17,681 nt of DNA from Tieghemiomyces parasiticus (taxonomy: Eukaryota; Kickxellomycota; Dimargaritomycetes; Dimargaritales; Dimargaritaceae): the NCBI GenBank assembly GCA_027575765.1, contig JANBPT010000970.1, positions 1 through 17,681 of the forward strand, in the 5' to 3' direction. This document shows positions 1 to 12,007 of this stretch, piece after piece (position 1 is the stretch's first letter; the number at the start of each line of letters is the position of its first letter). Both the position numbers and the translations under genes were made by a program. The notes under the pieces are model-generated. The model made no database searches, had not been told where the DNA came from, and saw only the letters and a list, made by a program, of their open reading frames with translations.

Positions 1-666
1 AGTCCATGCAGTACCACTTCCGTGCCAATCCGGAGCGTGAAACCTCATCGCCAGTATATCGTGGGGGATTATTCCGAATAATGAGGCCTTCCAACTTGGA
101 GACCGATAATGTCGTTGGAAAATGGACTGGGCTTGGCTCTTCCCAATAATCGCACTCACACCTGCGAGTTAACTTTTTTTTTCGTAGGCTTTGTGGGCGT
201 CTGGTGCACAACGGACGAACCGATAAGACTGGTTTAAACGCCCGCTCCCACACCAAGCAATGCGGGTTTTAGCAGACCTGCAATTGCGTGGCCTAAGGTT
301 TTGTGATATCTTCTATCTATACGCATTTGTACAGGGAAGCGAGATAAGCGAGTGGCGTTGATATCTGAATATCGACTGTGCCGGCTGGACCGGATACCAC
401 CGCCAATATGAGAGACTGCCGTGAAATAAACGTACTCCGGTGAATGCCCACGTGCCCAAGGTTTAGTGCGTGGCAGGTTTTCAGTATGATAGTTCATCAA
501 GCCAGACTAACGCTTCACTCCCCTCCCACCTACATCTGGTCGGTAAGGAATGCCGTGCCAATCGATCAGCTAAGGCAGAAGAAAGTCTAGGTGGTGGGAA
601 TGATAGCAACCCATCCATTATCCTTTTCCTCCATCGGGTCAAACACTGACATGGGAAGCCGGAGGT

Positions 667-675
667 GGGGGGGGG
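667..675 (+). repeat. G9 homopolymer
   Basis: A run of nine G in the gene-free left flank. Confidence 0.9.
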
Positions 676-1788
676 ATCAACTGACCGGATGGTGAGCTGG
701 CCCCAGAGCCACCTCTTCTTATAACCAACGGGCCGACCTACTAAGCCGTTCACAGCCGAACACGCGAGTGACACTAGCCGGTGGCCAATGAGCTCACGGG
801 ATACCATGGCTCAGTAAGGCCGTATGTTTGGGAAGTGCCAAGTTCCTATTCATAAAAGGGTATACCTTATGAGTGAATTCTGTAACACCGTCATCCAAAA
901 TAGGCCATGCTTTCGTAATATTGAGTTGGGCCAAAGTCCGGTCCAATCCTCTACTAGGACAGCATTGCCGTGCGGTCTACTTCCCATCCTGAAACAGTAG
1001 ACAGTGGCCCGGTGGTTCTGTAATAAGGCGGTAGAAGGTGGCCACGTCGTCCATTCGGCCCAATACCAATGTAAGTACCCAAGTTCAGAGGCCAGAATTC
1101 TGACGCGATCTCCCAGCCGAAACCGTCGAGGTTGGTGGATAGCGAACCACGTCACTGGGGGGTTAGCGCCGAGTTCAGTGGACCATCCTCCTTTCTTACT
1201 TCTCCAGTAATGTCAATGCTCGGAAACTGCAGGGCGCAGCATGTTGACTGCCCGTTCCAACAACGCACGCCTAAAATTCTATCTTAACTCTGCCAGCGTC
1301 ACAGCCAAGCCAACTGTACGGTGCGTTGGCGTACATGTCCATATCCACACTGACGATATCAACTCCAAAATTATGCGATCAATTAGACATTACGAAAGAT
1401 GACAAAAGTATGGGGGCGATTCGATTGTAAAAGTATAGGAAATGTTGATCAAAATCGCGCCGAACCGAGGCCGAGGAAAAGAAAAGCACGAGTAAGGGCA
1501 CAAACAAGGTGGGCGGAAACAAAAAAAACGGTGCTAAAAATGGCAGCTCAAAGAGGGTGAACGAACAGGGATGGGTTGGGGAACGACGTAAGTACCATGA
1601 AGAGAGGGTGTCAAGAGCGCTAACCAGGTCAATCTTGGCTGCTTGACCTAGGCAAGGGGAGCCTGGCAAAGGGCTGCGGCCGACAGAGAGGAAGGGAGGG
1701 CAGGCGAAGGCAAGTACACATGGTGGAAGTCTCTCTTGATCTGTGGTGTCTGGACGGGAAGTGGGGGGATGGGTACCAGCAAAGGCAA

Positions 1789-1798
1789 CCCCCCCCCC
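1789..1798 (+). repeat. C10 homopolymer
   Basis: A run of ten C about 165 bases beyond the RAC1 stop codon, G-rich as read from RAC1, against the general C/T-rich trend of that strand. Confidence 0.9.
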
Positions 1799-1961
1799 GC
1801 AACCAGTAAGACAATGAGAGCGGGTACGATGAGAAGTGCGACAGGACGGAAGGGTAAAGAGTGGGGACGGGTGGGCTTAACGAACCGACGGTGACGATTA
1901 AATATTACAACCTGGGGGTTAGTCAGCCAGAAAAGGGTGAAGGAGAATGCGCAGAGGGTCT

Positions 1962-2880
<919 letters not shown>

Positions 2881-4303
2881 GGTTAGAGGATGCAACGTCT
2901 GAGGGAGGCAGGTGGGTGGATGCTGTAGGGGCGCAGCCAGTCGAGGCAAGAGGAAGGGTAAAGGTTGGGCGGAGATTAGCTACGCGAGATGAGGGCTGGC
3001 ATAAAGTCAAGGGTGCCGCGGAAGAAAGGAAAGGGTGGGGCGCCCGGTACCATGTCGCGCGGCGCTGTGTCCCTCCCCCTCTTTACACGCCATGGCTAAG
3101 GCAGACTGGGACAAGGATACACGGGCCCGACGCAAACTCGGAGGGCGGGTAAGCACGGTGGGCGGCCTCCGCAGGAATGCGAGGCCGGTCACTCCTCTGC
3201 CTAATACTTACATTCCAAGTGTGTAGATGGCAAAAGATTTGGGCAAAAAGACCTGGGCGGCGAGGAAGGACGGGATGTGGGGACTGCCGGCCTCAGGGTA
3301 AGATTAAAAGGGGGCTAAGCTGGGAAGGTTGACTTCCTAAGACTTTGTGAATTGAGACAGTATACAACGCGTTAGGAGATGAGACGGGCGGAATGTCAAA
3401 GGGGTGAAGCAGTACAGTCAAGGCATACGCATACACATAAAGAGAGATGGAGAAGTTAGGGGTGTCGCGGGCGAATTGACAAAAGAATGAGGGCAGGGTC
3501 GTGACGACAGGAGTGGATGGGACGACGGGCGATGCAAGGGCGGAGGCCAGGATGGCAGGGGAGCCGGGTGTATGCAGCGTCGGCGGTTGGGTAGAGGGTG
3601 CGGCAGCGGCACGCGCGGGGTACGGGGAAATAAAAGGGTCGACAGAGGTAGGTTCCCGCGTAGTGGTCGTGCGAGTCGTACAGGGGTTCGGTTGTAACGA
3701 GGGGGCGGTGAGAAGTGGTGGGGTGGTTAGCACGTGTCGCGGTTATGCCAGAAGTGGTTACGGGCTGCTTCACCAGGCATACAGGGTACAAGACAGCCCT
3801 AGCAGGCCTCGGGCTACCAAGCCAGGTAGAGAGATGAGGGAGGACAAGGGTGCCCCTCGCTATGCACGCATACTTGCAGCCTCTCGCACCCCGACTAATC
3901 CGGTACTACCGGGGGTAGTGCCCGGGCCAAGGCTTACGCTGTCAGCCCCCAGAGGAGGCTGCGCTTACCGCAATCCACCTGTCGCACTGGAAAGTAGCTC
4001 TCAGAGAGCCAGTAAGCGAGAGAAAGGCGGATGGGCTTACCTGGTAACCCAGAAAGGGGGACGCGTGTGGAGGAGAAGACAGTTGGCTAAACAACGACGC
4101 TGGGTTGGTACACCGACTAGCAAGGCTCAGGCACCTCGGCTTTCAGGGTAGACTATAGGAGAGCGATGGATGCAACTGGATGGGTGAGGGTTTAGGAAGA
4201 AGTAGTCAATTCGCACGGGCCGGTTAGGTGGTAAGCAAATGGGTAACGAATGCAAAGGATGCCTTAGATGGTGTCGGGTTGGTAAGCGGAGAACCAAAAG
4301 GAA

Positions 4304-4313
4304 GGGGGGGGGG
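4304..4313 (+). repeat. G10 homopolymer
   Basis: A run of ten G in the G-rich left part of the RAC1-KGD1 spacer. Shorter G runs follow within the next 140 bases, so the segment 4304-4440 is a dense G-rich patch on the + strand. Confidence 0.9.
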
Positions 4314-4868
4314 AGACCAGTCAGCGTCCCTGGCTGTGGAGAGAGCGGGGGGGAGAGGCCCAGGCAGGCCGAGGGCGGGGATATGTGGAGACGAATCGAT
4401 AGGCACTTTCGCCCACAGACCAGCGGGTGGGAGGGGGAGTGCCATGGTGTGAGTGGGAAGTTCGGTGGGTACTGTTGGGCGGGTCGAAGGCTACGGTGCG
4501 GGGGCGAAGAAAGGAGAAGACGGATGATCCACGTCGTTGAGATGGGCGGCCTGAGGGATAGACGAATAACGCATCCACTGGTCCGCCCAATCCTTCGCTA
4601 CCCGCTCCGTGTGCCGCAGCCCAATGGGGTCACCAATGCCTACCAGAGATATGTGCCTTGAAGTTTACGCATGAGCCACAGGTTGGAGCCAGCATTGTGT
4701 GGGGAGAGGGGAGGGGTGACGCCCATTCCTGGCGTATAAATGGACCCCGTGCAGATGGGAACGGCAGGTGTAACCAGAACCGCCTTTGATGGCTGACCCG
4801 GCTTTCAATAGCAATTTACCTCCCGTGCCCCAGGAGACGCACCTGCGTACATACTCGCCGGGCGGCAT

Positions 4869-4880
4869 GGGGGGGGGGGG
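4869..4880 (+). repeat. G12 homopolymer
   Basis: This is the longest G/C homopolymer in the window. It lies in the RAC1-KGD1 spacer, inside a short open frame starting at 4789 that I do not accept as a gene. Run length is uncertain in any sequencing of such a tract. Confidence 0.9.
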
Positions 4881-4944
4881 CTCTTGCCCTGCAGCTCGGA
4901 GCGCGGCCGGCTCTTCCCCCGCTTTGTTGTGCAAGGAGTGCCGA

Positions 4945-4953
4945 GGGGGGGGG
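4945..4953 (+). repeat. G9 homopolymer
   Basis: A run of nine G, 65 bases after the G12 run in the same spacer. Confidence 0.9.
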
Positions 4954-6987
4954 CCAGGTCTCGCCGTTGGGCGGCAGGCAGGGTCTTAGAATTTGGTGCA
5001 CGGCTCCGTCTATCCGCAGGCTCTGCAATTCTCCAGATCGACGCCTGGTACTGGCAGTTTAGAATGGGGTGTTTTACTTGCCCCAGCCCTTTAGCCGGAT
5101 GGTGGGTCTGTAGAAAGCACTGGTGTTGAGCATCCCAGCTCTCCACCCAGCCCACCATGCGGCGGGTGCGAGCTGGCCGCCGTTTATTTCGTTCTAACCC
5201 TGAGCAATTTTAGCTACTTGCCTTGGCCGCCCTACCTGTACCGCTTTGGCGGAGGAAAGATAATCTTTGCAGATCCTGCGGAGGGTTACTCGCCCAGACC
5301 TATTCGGGATCGTCCATGATTGAGACCCCAATGCCCTCTCGCCAACCGCTTCATGGCAAGTTTTGCTGCGTTATTCTCCTTCGCATGGTTTATTTATTTA
5401 GAAAACCACACCATTTGCGTCAAGGATTTCTGGCATAAATTGTAGGCCTAGCCTACTCCAGGGTCTGCGCAGTGCCGCGATTACAAACCATACGCCCACG
5501 CGTTACAACCCATCGGGAGCCCGGGGACGGTAGGGACTCCAAAACTAGCGCCATACCTCGACCTGACAGGTGCCAACGTACGCCAAGCAATTCACTAGTC
5601 CACTCCACCAAAGTGTCGAGCCCGATCGACGATGTCGAATGCACGAGTAGGGACATATACTGTGAAGGCAAGGCGGAACCTCATCTATTAATAAGTTACC
5701 AACCTTCGCCAGTCCAAGGTAGATGCCACAATGAGGCGTCTGATTGCCACTCGAGTGCGAGGCTTGGTACATCGGGCCCGACCAGGGTTCATGATATCTC
5801 CCCTACCAAGTCCCGACATTCTAAACGCCAGCCCCTTGGCCAGGGTCATCCTCACCTTAACCCTTGGCATCCAATCACGGCGCCACGAATATTGTGCCTG
5901 TCCGCCATATAGCAGACGCAGTTCTCGCCCAATGTAGTCTAGAGAGCGGACTAGCGCACGTAGGTAATTGCAACGGCAGTGACGCACCTGGGGTCAGCGG
6001 CCTCGTTCGCGCACATCTCCCTCTCGGTAGTGTCGAGGCTAGGGGGAGGGTGACATATCTATCGCGTGTTTAGACCTATTATCCGTAGAGCGTGACTGGT
6101 GTCATAGATAACACGGGTCAGCCTCGAACCACTCATAGCAACTCACAAGGGCTGCACCCATAGGCCCACAGACCGTAGTATGCCTTCCCCCCCCAACCCC
6201 ATTACCGACCCGCCACGCCATCGCCATCCCTTGCTACGCTCGGGGTCCCTGCGGAATGTCCGCTTGCCCCTCATTGACAAGCCAAGTCTCTGCGCCTTGT
6301 GACTTGACTTGGAACTTTGGCCGTTTGACGGCAGAAGGGGCAGAGTGATGGCGGCTACGTGATGCGCCATATGGGAGGAGTGGGTGAAGGCTATCCCTCC
6401 ACTCCCGTGCTCGGCCGAACCAAAGCGACTTGGGGCTGCTATGGCCGACAAGGTCAGGAGGGCATACATATCCGGCGTCCACCTCTATCAATTAGATGCC
6501 ATTATGCGGACCCATTGGGCAGGTGATAGAGCCATGCCAAATTGCGCAGGGGCTTGGGAACCCGGTAATCCACTTTATTATATTCAAAACAGAGCAATGG
6601 CTAGTAAGGGGGGACTCGTTTTTTTGTTGCCCTCGGCCTCGACCTCCGCACTTACAGCAGCAAATATGATGTAATTGATTGAAACCTGTTTCCCCATGCT
6701 CCTCGGCCGTTCAGTCGGGATACCGCTGCCTTCTCTTAACGACCCAAGCCCGAATGGCTACCAACGTGACGACTACAACTTTGACGCGACCCTGTCTGCC
6801 ATTGTAAGGGCCACATTCCCTAATCACATTGTTACCCAGGCCTGTTTGGCCTCTTTTGCGCTTGCGTAACCCACGCGTAGGCAGGGCTCCACCGCCTAAT
6901 AACCAGGCCACCGGGCACCATAGCTCTAGGGGCAAGTCCCACTTGACCAAACCATTGGATGGCACCCCGCCGTCAGGCCTAGCGATA

Positions 6988-7365
6988 CACGTGCTCTCCC
7001 CCCCTCCCGTCCCATCCCCAACATGCCCAGGCCCAGCCTTTGGGAGACTAGCAGCGGCCCTTCCCTCCTCCCTTCGCGGCTCCCATAGTCAACGCTGGTC
7101 AATTTTTGCGGGGCTGCGTCACTCGGGGGACCCACCGGTTCTTTACGATTTGGTTACCGATTGTGCCCTGCAAACCACTCTTGTTTTCTTCATTTGTTTC
7201 CGGGGCCCCGATTTCTCAATACTCTGGCCATATCCTCACCTCCTTCTATTGTGCGATCCCCTGCCCTCCGGTTCGCACCCTTTCAACCGATTAGGACTGC
7301 TCATTACCCGTTGTTAGCACCGACACCTCCGTGTCACCGCGCAATCCACTTGTCCACAGTTCACC
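6988..7365 (+). promoter_or_regulatory. KGD1: C/T-rich promoter and 5' leader of KGD1
   Basis: The 380 bases before the KGD1 ATG are pyrimidine-rich on the coding strand, with repeated short CCTCCC- and TCTTC-type runs, as is common in fungal promoters and leaders. A CACGTG E-box sits at 6988-6993, about 375 bases before the ATG. I see no clear TATA box. The context at the start codon is TTCACCATG, with A at -3. The transcription start cannot be placed from sequence. Confidence 0.45.
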
Positions 7366-10300
7366 ATGCGTGCCTTTCATCTAAACCGCATGGGTCAGCG
7401 TGCGCTGCTTAGTCGCGCCACTTCCGGATCCGTTCGCCAACGCCTGCTCCTGCAGACTCGGGCTGCACCTCTCGGGGCCACTAGTGGCGTGCGATCTTAC
7501 GCTGCCGCGGCCGGCCCCGATCCGGCTGACGGGTTCTTGCAGGGGAACGCCGCTCATTACGTCGAGGACATGTACGCTGCCTGGCTAAAGGATCCCACCT
7601 CGGTCCACGCCTCGTGGCAGTCCTACTTCAAGAACGTCAGCAACGGACTACCGCCCAGCCAGGCCTACCAGGCCCCGCCGACCCTACTCTCCGGGTCGAC
7701 CATCGGTCTGCCCGGCGCCTCGGCCACCGCGGCCCTCGGTAAGGCCCCCAACAACGTCCTGGACCACCTGAAAGTCCAGCTTCTCGTACGGGCCTACCAG
7801 GTGCGTGGTCACCACCTGGCCAAGCTGGACCCCCTGGGTATCATCAAGCCCGCGGAGGACGCCGCCACCAGTAACGAGCTGGACTATAAGACCTACGGAT
7901 TCACCGAGAGCGACTTGGACCGCAAGTTCAACCTGGGCCCCGGTATGCTCCCCGGCTTCGGCAAGCACGGCCCGCCCGAGCTCACTCTGCGCCAAATCAT
8001 CCAGAACCTGCAGACCGTGTACTGTGGGTCCCTGGGTATCGAGTACACCCACATCCCCGACCGCACCCAGTGCGACTGGATCCGCGAGCGTTTCGAGATC
8101 CCCAACCGCTACCAGTACAGCGCCGAGGAGAAGCGGACTATCTTGGATCGCCTGGTATGGTCCGATTCGTTCGAGCGTTTCATCGCCAAGAAGTGGGTCA
8201 GTGAAAAGAGGTTCGGCCTGGAGGGTTGCGAGGCGCTCATCCCCGGTATGAAGGCGCTGATCGACCGCTCCGTGGAACTGGGAATCAACTCCATCACCAT
8301 GGGCATGGCCCACCGCGGCCGCTTGAACGTGCTCAGCAACGTGGTGCGCAAACCCAACGAGTCCATCTTTTGTGAGTTCAGTGGTACCCTGGAACTGCTG
8401 GGCGAGGGATCCGGCGATGTCAAGTACCACTTGGGCATGAACTACGACCGGCCCACCCCGTCAGGCAAGCGCGTCCACCTGTCGCTGGTGGCCAATCCGT
8501 CCCACCTGGAGGCCGTGGACCCCGTCGTGCTGGGCAAGGTGCGTGCTACCCAGTTTTACACCAACGACGAGGCCGAGCGTGCCCACTCCATGCCCGTGCT
8601 GCTGCACGGTGACGCCGCCTTCGCGGCCCAGGGCGTGGTCTACGAGACTATGGGCTTCTCAGAGCTGCCCGGTTACACCACGGGTGGCACGATCCACATC
8701 ATCGTCAACAACCAGATCGGGTTCACCACCGACCCGCGTCTGGCGCGGTCCACCCCGTACTGCTCGGACATTGCCAAAACGGCCAATGCACCCATCATCC
8801 ACGTGAACGGCGACGACGTGGAGGCGGTGGTGTACGCCTGCCAGTTCGCTGCCGAGTGGCGCCAAAAATGGCATAAGGACGTGGTTATTGACATCATTTG
8901 CTACCGCCGCCATGGCCACAACGAGAGCGACCAGCCTAGCTTCACTCAGCCCCGCATGTACCGTGCCATCAAGAAGCAGCCCCCCGTTATTGACGTGTAC
9001 ACCAAGCAGTTGGTCAGCGAGAACTCGGTCACCCAGAAGGACATTGATGCCAACAAGGAGCGCGTGTGGGGCATCCTCGAGGAGAACTATGAACAGAGTA
9101 AGGACTACAAGCCCACCCCGCGCGAGTGGCTGTCCAGCGCCTGGAACGGGTTCAAGTCGCCTAGCGAGCTGGCCGTCGAGACCACCCCGGCCTACCCGAC
9201 CGGCGCGGCCCTGGACCTCCTGCAGCACGTCGGCAAGATCACCACCACCGTCCCCCTGGGCTTCGACGCCCACCCGGTGCTGGCCAAGATCCTCAAGGCG
9301 CGCGCCAAGTCGTTGGACGAGGGCGCCAATATCGACTGGCCCACGGCCGAGTCGCTGGCCTTCGGGTCCCTTCTGCTGGAGGGTAAGCACGTTCGCCTGA
9401 GCGGTCAGGATGTGGAGCGCGGTACCTTCTCGCAGCGCCACTCGGTGATGCACAACCAGAACACCGAGGAGCAGTACACGCCGCTGTGTAACCTAAAGCC
9501 CACGCAGGCCAAGTTCACCGTGTCCAACTCGTCGCTCTCTGAGTACGGCGCGCTGGGCTTCGAACTGGGCTACTCGCTGGTGAACCCGCACTCGCTTATC
9601 ATGTGGGAGGCGCAGTTCGGCGACTTTGCCAATACGGCCCAGGTCATCATTGACCAGTTCATCGCGGCGGGCGAGAAGAAGTGGCTGCAGCAGTCCGGCC
9701 TAGTGATGGTCCTCCCGCACGGTTACGACGGCCAGGGCCCCGAGCACTCGAGTGCGCGCATTGAACGGTACCTCCAGCTGACCAACGACCATCCGGACGT
9801 GTATCCGTCGGAGGAGAAGCTGGCGCGCCAGATCCAGGACTGCAGCATGCAAGTGGTGTACTGCAGTACCCCAGCCAACTTCTTCCACGTGCTGCGCCGC
9901 CAGGTCTACCGCGACTTCCGCAAGCCGCTCATCTGCATGACGTCCAAGTCGCTCCTGCGCCATCCGCTGGCCCGCTCGACCATGGCCGAGATGACCGGTA
10001 ACACGTACTTCCAAAAGTACATCCCGGAGCCGCACGCGCCCGAGACTTTGGACGCGCCCGAGGCCATCACGCGGCACGTGCTGTGTACGGGCCAGGTCTA
10101 CTACGCCCTCCTGCGCGCCCGCGAGCAGAACGGTCTCCGTAACGTGGCCATCTCCCGCGTCGAGCAGATTACGCCGTTCCCGTACGACGAGGTCCGAGTC
10201 CACGCCGACAAGTACCCGAATGCCACTGTCGTGTGGTGTCAGGAGGAACCCATGAACTTCGGCGCCTGGTCTTACCTCCAGCCCCGCATCACCACCTGCC

Positions 10301-10482
10301 TCTCCAAGACCGAGCACCACGCCGGAAAATCCCCTGTCTACGCCGGCCGGGACCCCAACGCCGCCGTCGCCACCGGGCTCAAGAAGCAGCACTACCTAGA
10401 GGAGTGGAGCTTCCTCAGTGAGGCCCTCTTCGGCGAGGACCGCAAGCCCAAGGACATTGTGTCCGGGGTGCCCCAGTGGTAA
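7366..10482 (+). CDS. KGD1: 2-oxoglutarate dehydrogenase E1 component, mitochondrial (1038 aa)
   Basis: This is the thiamine-diphosphate-dependent E1 subunit that decarboxylates 2-oxoglutarate and passes the succinyl group to the lipoyl E2 subunit, forming succinyl-CoA in the mitochondrial TCA cycle. Residues 1-45 are Arg-rich with no acidic residues, and RSY/A at 43-46 resembles an R-3 processing site, so a matrix presequence is likely. The E1 N-terminal helix region follows ([19 protein letters not shown], 56-74). Thiamine-diphosphate and active-site motifs are [11 protein letters not shown] (313-323), [10 protein letters not shown] (414-423), VNNQIGFTT (447-455) and [12 protein letters not shown] (513-524). 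The transketolase-like pyrimidine domain has [11 protein letters not shown] (678-688) and [13 protein letters not shown] (784-796). The C-terminal domain ends in a Trp before TAA. Yeast and human enzymes are just over 1010 aa, so the length is normal. There are no introns. An in-frame Met at position 9 is an alternative start. Long antisense open frames inside it are composition artefacts. Confidence 0.98.
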   Translation: MRAFHLNRMGQRALLSRATSGSVRQRLLLQTRAAPLGATSGVRSYAAAAGPDPADGFLQGNAAHYVEDMYAAWLKDPTSVHASWQSYFKNVSNGLPPSQAYQAPPTLLSGSTIGLPGASATAALGKAPNNVLDHLKVQLLVRAYQVRGHHLAKLDPLGIIKPAEDAATSNELDYKTYGFTESDLDRKFNLGPGMLPGFGKHGPPELTLRQIIQNLQTVYCGSLGIEYTHIPDRTQCDWIRERFEIPNRYQYSAEEKRTILDRLVWSDSFERFIAKKWVSEKRFGLEGCEALIPGMKALIDRSVELGINSITMGMAHRGRLNVLSNVVRKPNESIFCEFSGTLELLGEGSGDVKYHLGMNYDRPTPSGKRVHLSLVANPSHLEAVDPVVLGKVRATQFYTNDEAERAHSMPVLLHGDAAFAAQGVVYETMGFSELPGYTTGGTIHIIVNNQIGFTTDPRLARSTPYCSDIAKTANAPIIHVNGDDVEAVVYACQFAAEWRQKWHKDVVIDIICYRRHGHNESDQPSFTQPRMYRAIKKQPPVIDVYTKQLVSENSVTQKDIDANKERVWGILEENYEQSKDYKPTPREWLSSAWNGFKSPSELAVETTPAYPTGAALDLLQHVGKITTTVPLGFDAHPVLAKILKARAKSLDEGANIDWPTAESLAFGSLLLEGKHVRLSGQDVERGTFSQRHSVMHNQNTEEQYTPLCNLKPTQAKFTVSNSSLSEYGALGFELGYSLVNPHSLIMWEAQFGDFANTAQVIIDQFIAAGEKKWLQQSGLVMVLPHGYDGQGPEHSSARIERYLQLTNDHPDVYPSEEKLARQIQDCSMQVVYCSTPANFFHVLRRQVYRDFRKPLICMTSKSLLRHPLARSTMAEMTGNTYFQKYIPEPHAPETLDAPEAITRHVLCTGQVYYALLRAREQNGLRNVAISRVEQITPFPYDEVRVHADKYPNATVVWCQEEPMNFGAWSYLQPRITTCLSKTEHHAGKSPVYAGRDPNAAVATGLKKQHYLEEWSFLSEALFGEDRKPKDIVSGVPQW

Positions 10483-10485
10483 ACC

Positions 10486-10495
10486 AAAAAAAAAA
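10486..10495 (+). repeat. A10 homopolymer right after the KGD1 stop codon
   Basis: Ten A begin three bases after TAA. It probably belongs to the KGD1 3' untranslated region. KGD1 has no introns, so a retrocopy origin was considered, but no target-site duplication can be recognised, and ICL1 and the LPMO-like gene are also intronless without such a tract. Confidence 0.85.
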
Positions 10496-11782
10496 CACAA
10501 TATTATGACCCCGCAACCTTTGGCGCGTCTCTGCGCGAGGTCGTCAGCGTTGTCGTCGATTAGATCGTTACACACCGTAGCCCATATACCGCGGTTCCTC
10601 TCATCCTCGTAGCGTGGCCCCTTAAACAATGGTATCGTTTCTGAACGACCCAGGCACTTTACACCCCCCCTCTCTCCACCATTCCCCCCCCTGCTTTTAT
10701 TACTTTCTTTTACCAGCCTCACATCATCTTCAATGACGACCATGCCTAAATATTTTCCATCCATCTAATGAGAGTGTTTTTTTTTTCAATTGACTAGCTC
10801 CGTCCAACGGATCAGCATTAGCAGGTGGTTTGTCGCACAAAATGGCTGCACAGTTACTATCCTTGGCATTGCCTGAGGTTTAAGTCAGGCACTTTGGCAT
10901 AAGGGTGTGATCAATACTCGGCAGCAGTTTCGTTTTTGTGACTCTCTCCGGATTCCATGTCCGGTCCTAGTGACGCAGGGTGACTCACGATCTAGAAGAG
11001 GCGGCTTATCTTTGGGTATATTTCCAGACCAGTCGGTGGCCCAGAGGCCTATGGGCCAAGCTGGCAGAGGGTCGCATGTGACAGTGCGCTGCAAGCGGGA
11101 ATCCTCAGCCCACCTGGGTCAAATAATCGAAAGATAGCAGGGGGGGCTCAAATGGCAGCCGCTTTTGACCTGGCAATCCTGTCACGTGCCGGAGGCAATT
11201 GGCATGGTTCTGTGACTTGCTTACCCCTTTCCTCCAAATCCGACTGGCTGTACGTCCCCGGTTCGAATCCAGGGCTATAATATTTAAAACCGAGGGACCG
11301 ACTTCCCCTTTCCTGGCCCAAGAAGGGTCTGCACCCGAAAGCGACGGCCTAGGTCCTGGCTCGTAGATAATTACCGCAGCGCCGAGGTGCCGGTGACTTT
11401 CGGCAGCCTAGTAGCTACGATGGTGCTGGCAGGTCCAAACCTTCCAAGAAGTGTCACGCCGAAACGGAGACCTGCAGACCAGGCCCAGGCCCACCAAGGG
11501 CCCAATCGGCTTGCACCCTGCGCCACCGACATATGCAGACGGGCACGCGCCAAAAACCCCGTGCGTGCCCCCTCCCTCCCCGCCAGGCCTGCTAGGTGCG
11601 TGTGAGGGGGGAGGAGGGTGGGGGGAGAAAATAGCCGTCATCCGTCGCCGGTTCTGGCTTGTGAGTGGTCTGTCATTGCAGGACCCACCGGTGCCCTGCT
11701 GCAGGCTCGTGATATTTACCTGTAGCGGTGAGCAGGAAAGGCCTTCAGCTGTCCATCTCTTCCAGCGCTTCGTCCCGATGCG

Positions 11783-11818
11783 CACGTGTCAGGGCTATAA
11801 AACATCGCCGTCACGGCG
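11783..11818 (+). promoter_or_regulatory. ICL1: Putative ICL1 core promoter: E-box, TATA box, CCG-N3-CGG palindrome
   Basis: CACGTG (11783-11788) is followed by TATAAAA (11796-11802) and by the perfect inverted repeat CGCCGT-C-ACGGCG (11806-11818), which contains CCG-N3-CGG. The TATA box lies about 210 bases before the ICL1 ATG, which would leave a leader of about 180 nt, C/T-rich as read. CCG/CGG half-sites in opposite orientation are the kind of target used by fungal Zn2Cys6 regulators, and ICL genes are commonly induced on acetate or fatty acids through such factors. The elements are seen; their use is inferred. Confidence 0.45.
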
Positions 11819-11959
11819 CGTTCCCCAGCCGTAATAATATCTCGGTGCTCTTGTTTTAAATGGCCGCTCAGTGCGTACTACATCCCTCAACCCTTACATA
11901 GCCCTCCACTACGCCTTTCAATCTATCACAGTTCCACTGCCCCCTAGCTAGATCCTTCA

Positions 11960-11970
11960 CCCCCCCCCCC
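11960..11970 (+). repeat. C11 homopolymer in the ICL1 leader
   Basis: A run of eleven C, 38 bases before the ICL1 ATG, probably inside the transcribed leader given the upstream TATA box. A tract this long in a leader could affect translation or be variable in length. Confidence 0.9.
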
Positions 11971-12007
11971 TCTCCCTGTCGATTCTCTTATAACTTCCTC
12001 TCCTACA

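Larger units (their letters stand above)
1..1961. other. Gene-free left flank; right part is the 3' flank of RAC1
   Basis: I see no supportable gene here. The open frames on both strands are short (about 110 codons or fewer), lack recognisable motifs and do not show the strong C/G third-position bias of the real genes in this window. From about 1400 to 1961 the minus strand is C/T-rich and lies directly downstream of the RAC1 stop codon, so it probably contains the RAC1 3' untranslated region. No AATAAA-type signal on the minus strand is evident there. The stretch holds a G9 run (667-675), a C10 run (1789-1798), a T9 run (174-182) and an A8 run (1521-1528). Confidence 0.6.
2881..7365. other. 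4.5 kb divergent spacer between RAC1 (-) and KGD1 (+)
   Basis: No convincing gene was found on either strand. The longest open frame (3501-4151 +, 216 codons) is G/R/A-rich, has no recognisable motif and runs antisense to the pyrimidine-rich strand upstream of RAC1. Roughly 2881-4550 is G-rich on the + strand, so it is C-rich as read from RAC1. About 6990-7365 is C/T-rich on the + strand, as seen upstream of the other + strand genes. The middle, about 5200-6800, is balanced. G10, G12, G9 and C8 homopolymers lie here. CACGTG elements occur at 3731-3736 and 6988-6993. A small, intron-rich or non-coding gene could be missed by eye. Confidence 0.55.
10483..12007. other. Spacer between KGD1 and ICL1
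   Basis: No gene is supported in this 1.5 kb. The first part is the KGD1 3' flank, with an A10 run (10486-10495) starting three bases after the stop codon, C7 and C8 tracts near 10664-10691 and a T10 run (10777-10786). No AATAAA signal is obvious. A perfect tRNA B-box-like element occurs at 11260-11270, but no tRNA can be folded around it. CACGTG occurs at 11183-11188 and 11783-11788. The decamer AGGGCTATAA appears twice, at 11271-11280 and 11791-11800; the second copy overlaps the ICL1 TATA box. The last 150 bases are the C/T-rich ICL1 leader with a C11 run (11960-11970). Confidence 0.6.

Noticed and set aside
3..150. Possible coding fragment at the left edge (frame 3, beginning at a Met codon at 6, stop near 148)
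   Set aside because: The frame is open for only 48 codons, uses A-ending codons more often than the real genes and resembles no family I know.
3901..3930. Near-perfect inverted repeat GGTACTACC/GGTAGTGCC around 3901-3922
   Set aside because: It is a short hairpin with one mismatch, no T tract and no adjacent gene; isolated hairpins of this size are expected by chance.
3501..4151. 216-codon open frame on the + strand
   Set aside because: It is Gly/Arg/Ala-rich, has no recognisable motif, does not share the third-position bias of real genes, and is explained by the G-rich, stop-poor strand opposite the RAC1 upstream region.
4735..4989. TATAAAT at 4735-4741 followed by an ATG at 4789 opening a 66-codon frame (MADPAFNSNLPP...)
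   Set aside because: The TATA-to-ATG distance is plausible, but the frame runs through a G12 tract into low-complexity Gly/Ser/Arg sequence with no family match that I recognise and no good splice site that rescues it.
6384..6674. 96-codon + strand open frame in the RAC1-KGD1 spacer
   Set aside because: There are no recognisable motifs, weak codon bias and no supporting context; a frame of this length is expected by chance in GC-rich spacer.
7684..10392. Long minus-strand open frames inside KGD1 (up to 264 codons)
   Set aside because: They are antisense shadows of a C/G-ending-codon gene; their translations are Val/Gly/Leu-rich without motifs, while the + strand frame is an unmistakable 2-oxoglutarate dehydrogenase E1.
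10481..10500. KGD1 as a processed retrocopy, based on no introns plus an A10 tract after the stop codon
   Set aside because: The A tract follows the stop codon immediately, with no 3' untranslated sequence before it, no target-site duplication was recognised, the gene is fully intact, and two other genes here are also intronless.
11209..11280. tRNA gene suggested by a perfect B-box-like element GGTTCGAATCC at 11260-11270
   Set aside because: The T-stem can form with one mismatch, but no A-box, matching acceptor stem or anticodon arm could be placed upstream, with or without an extra arm or intron. Chance or a badly decayed tRNA relic is more likely; tRNAscan-SE would settle it.
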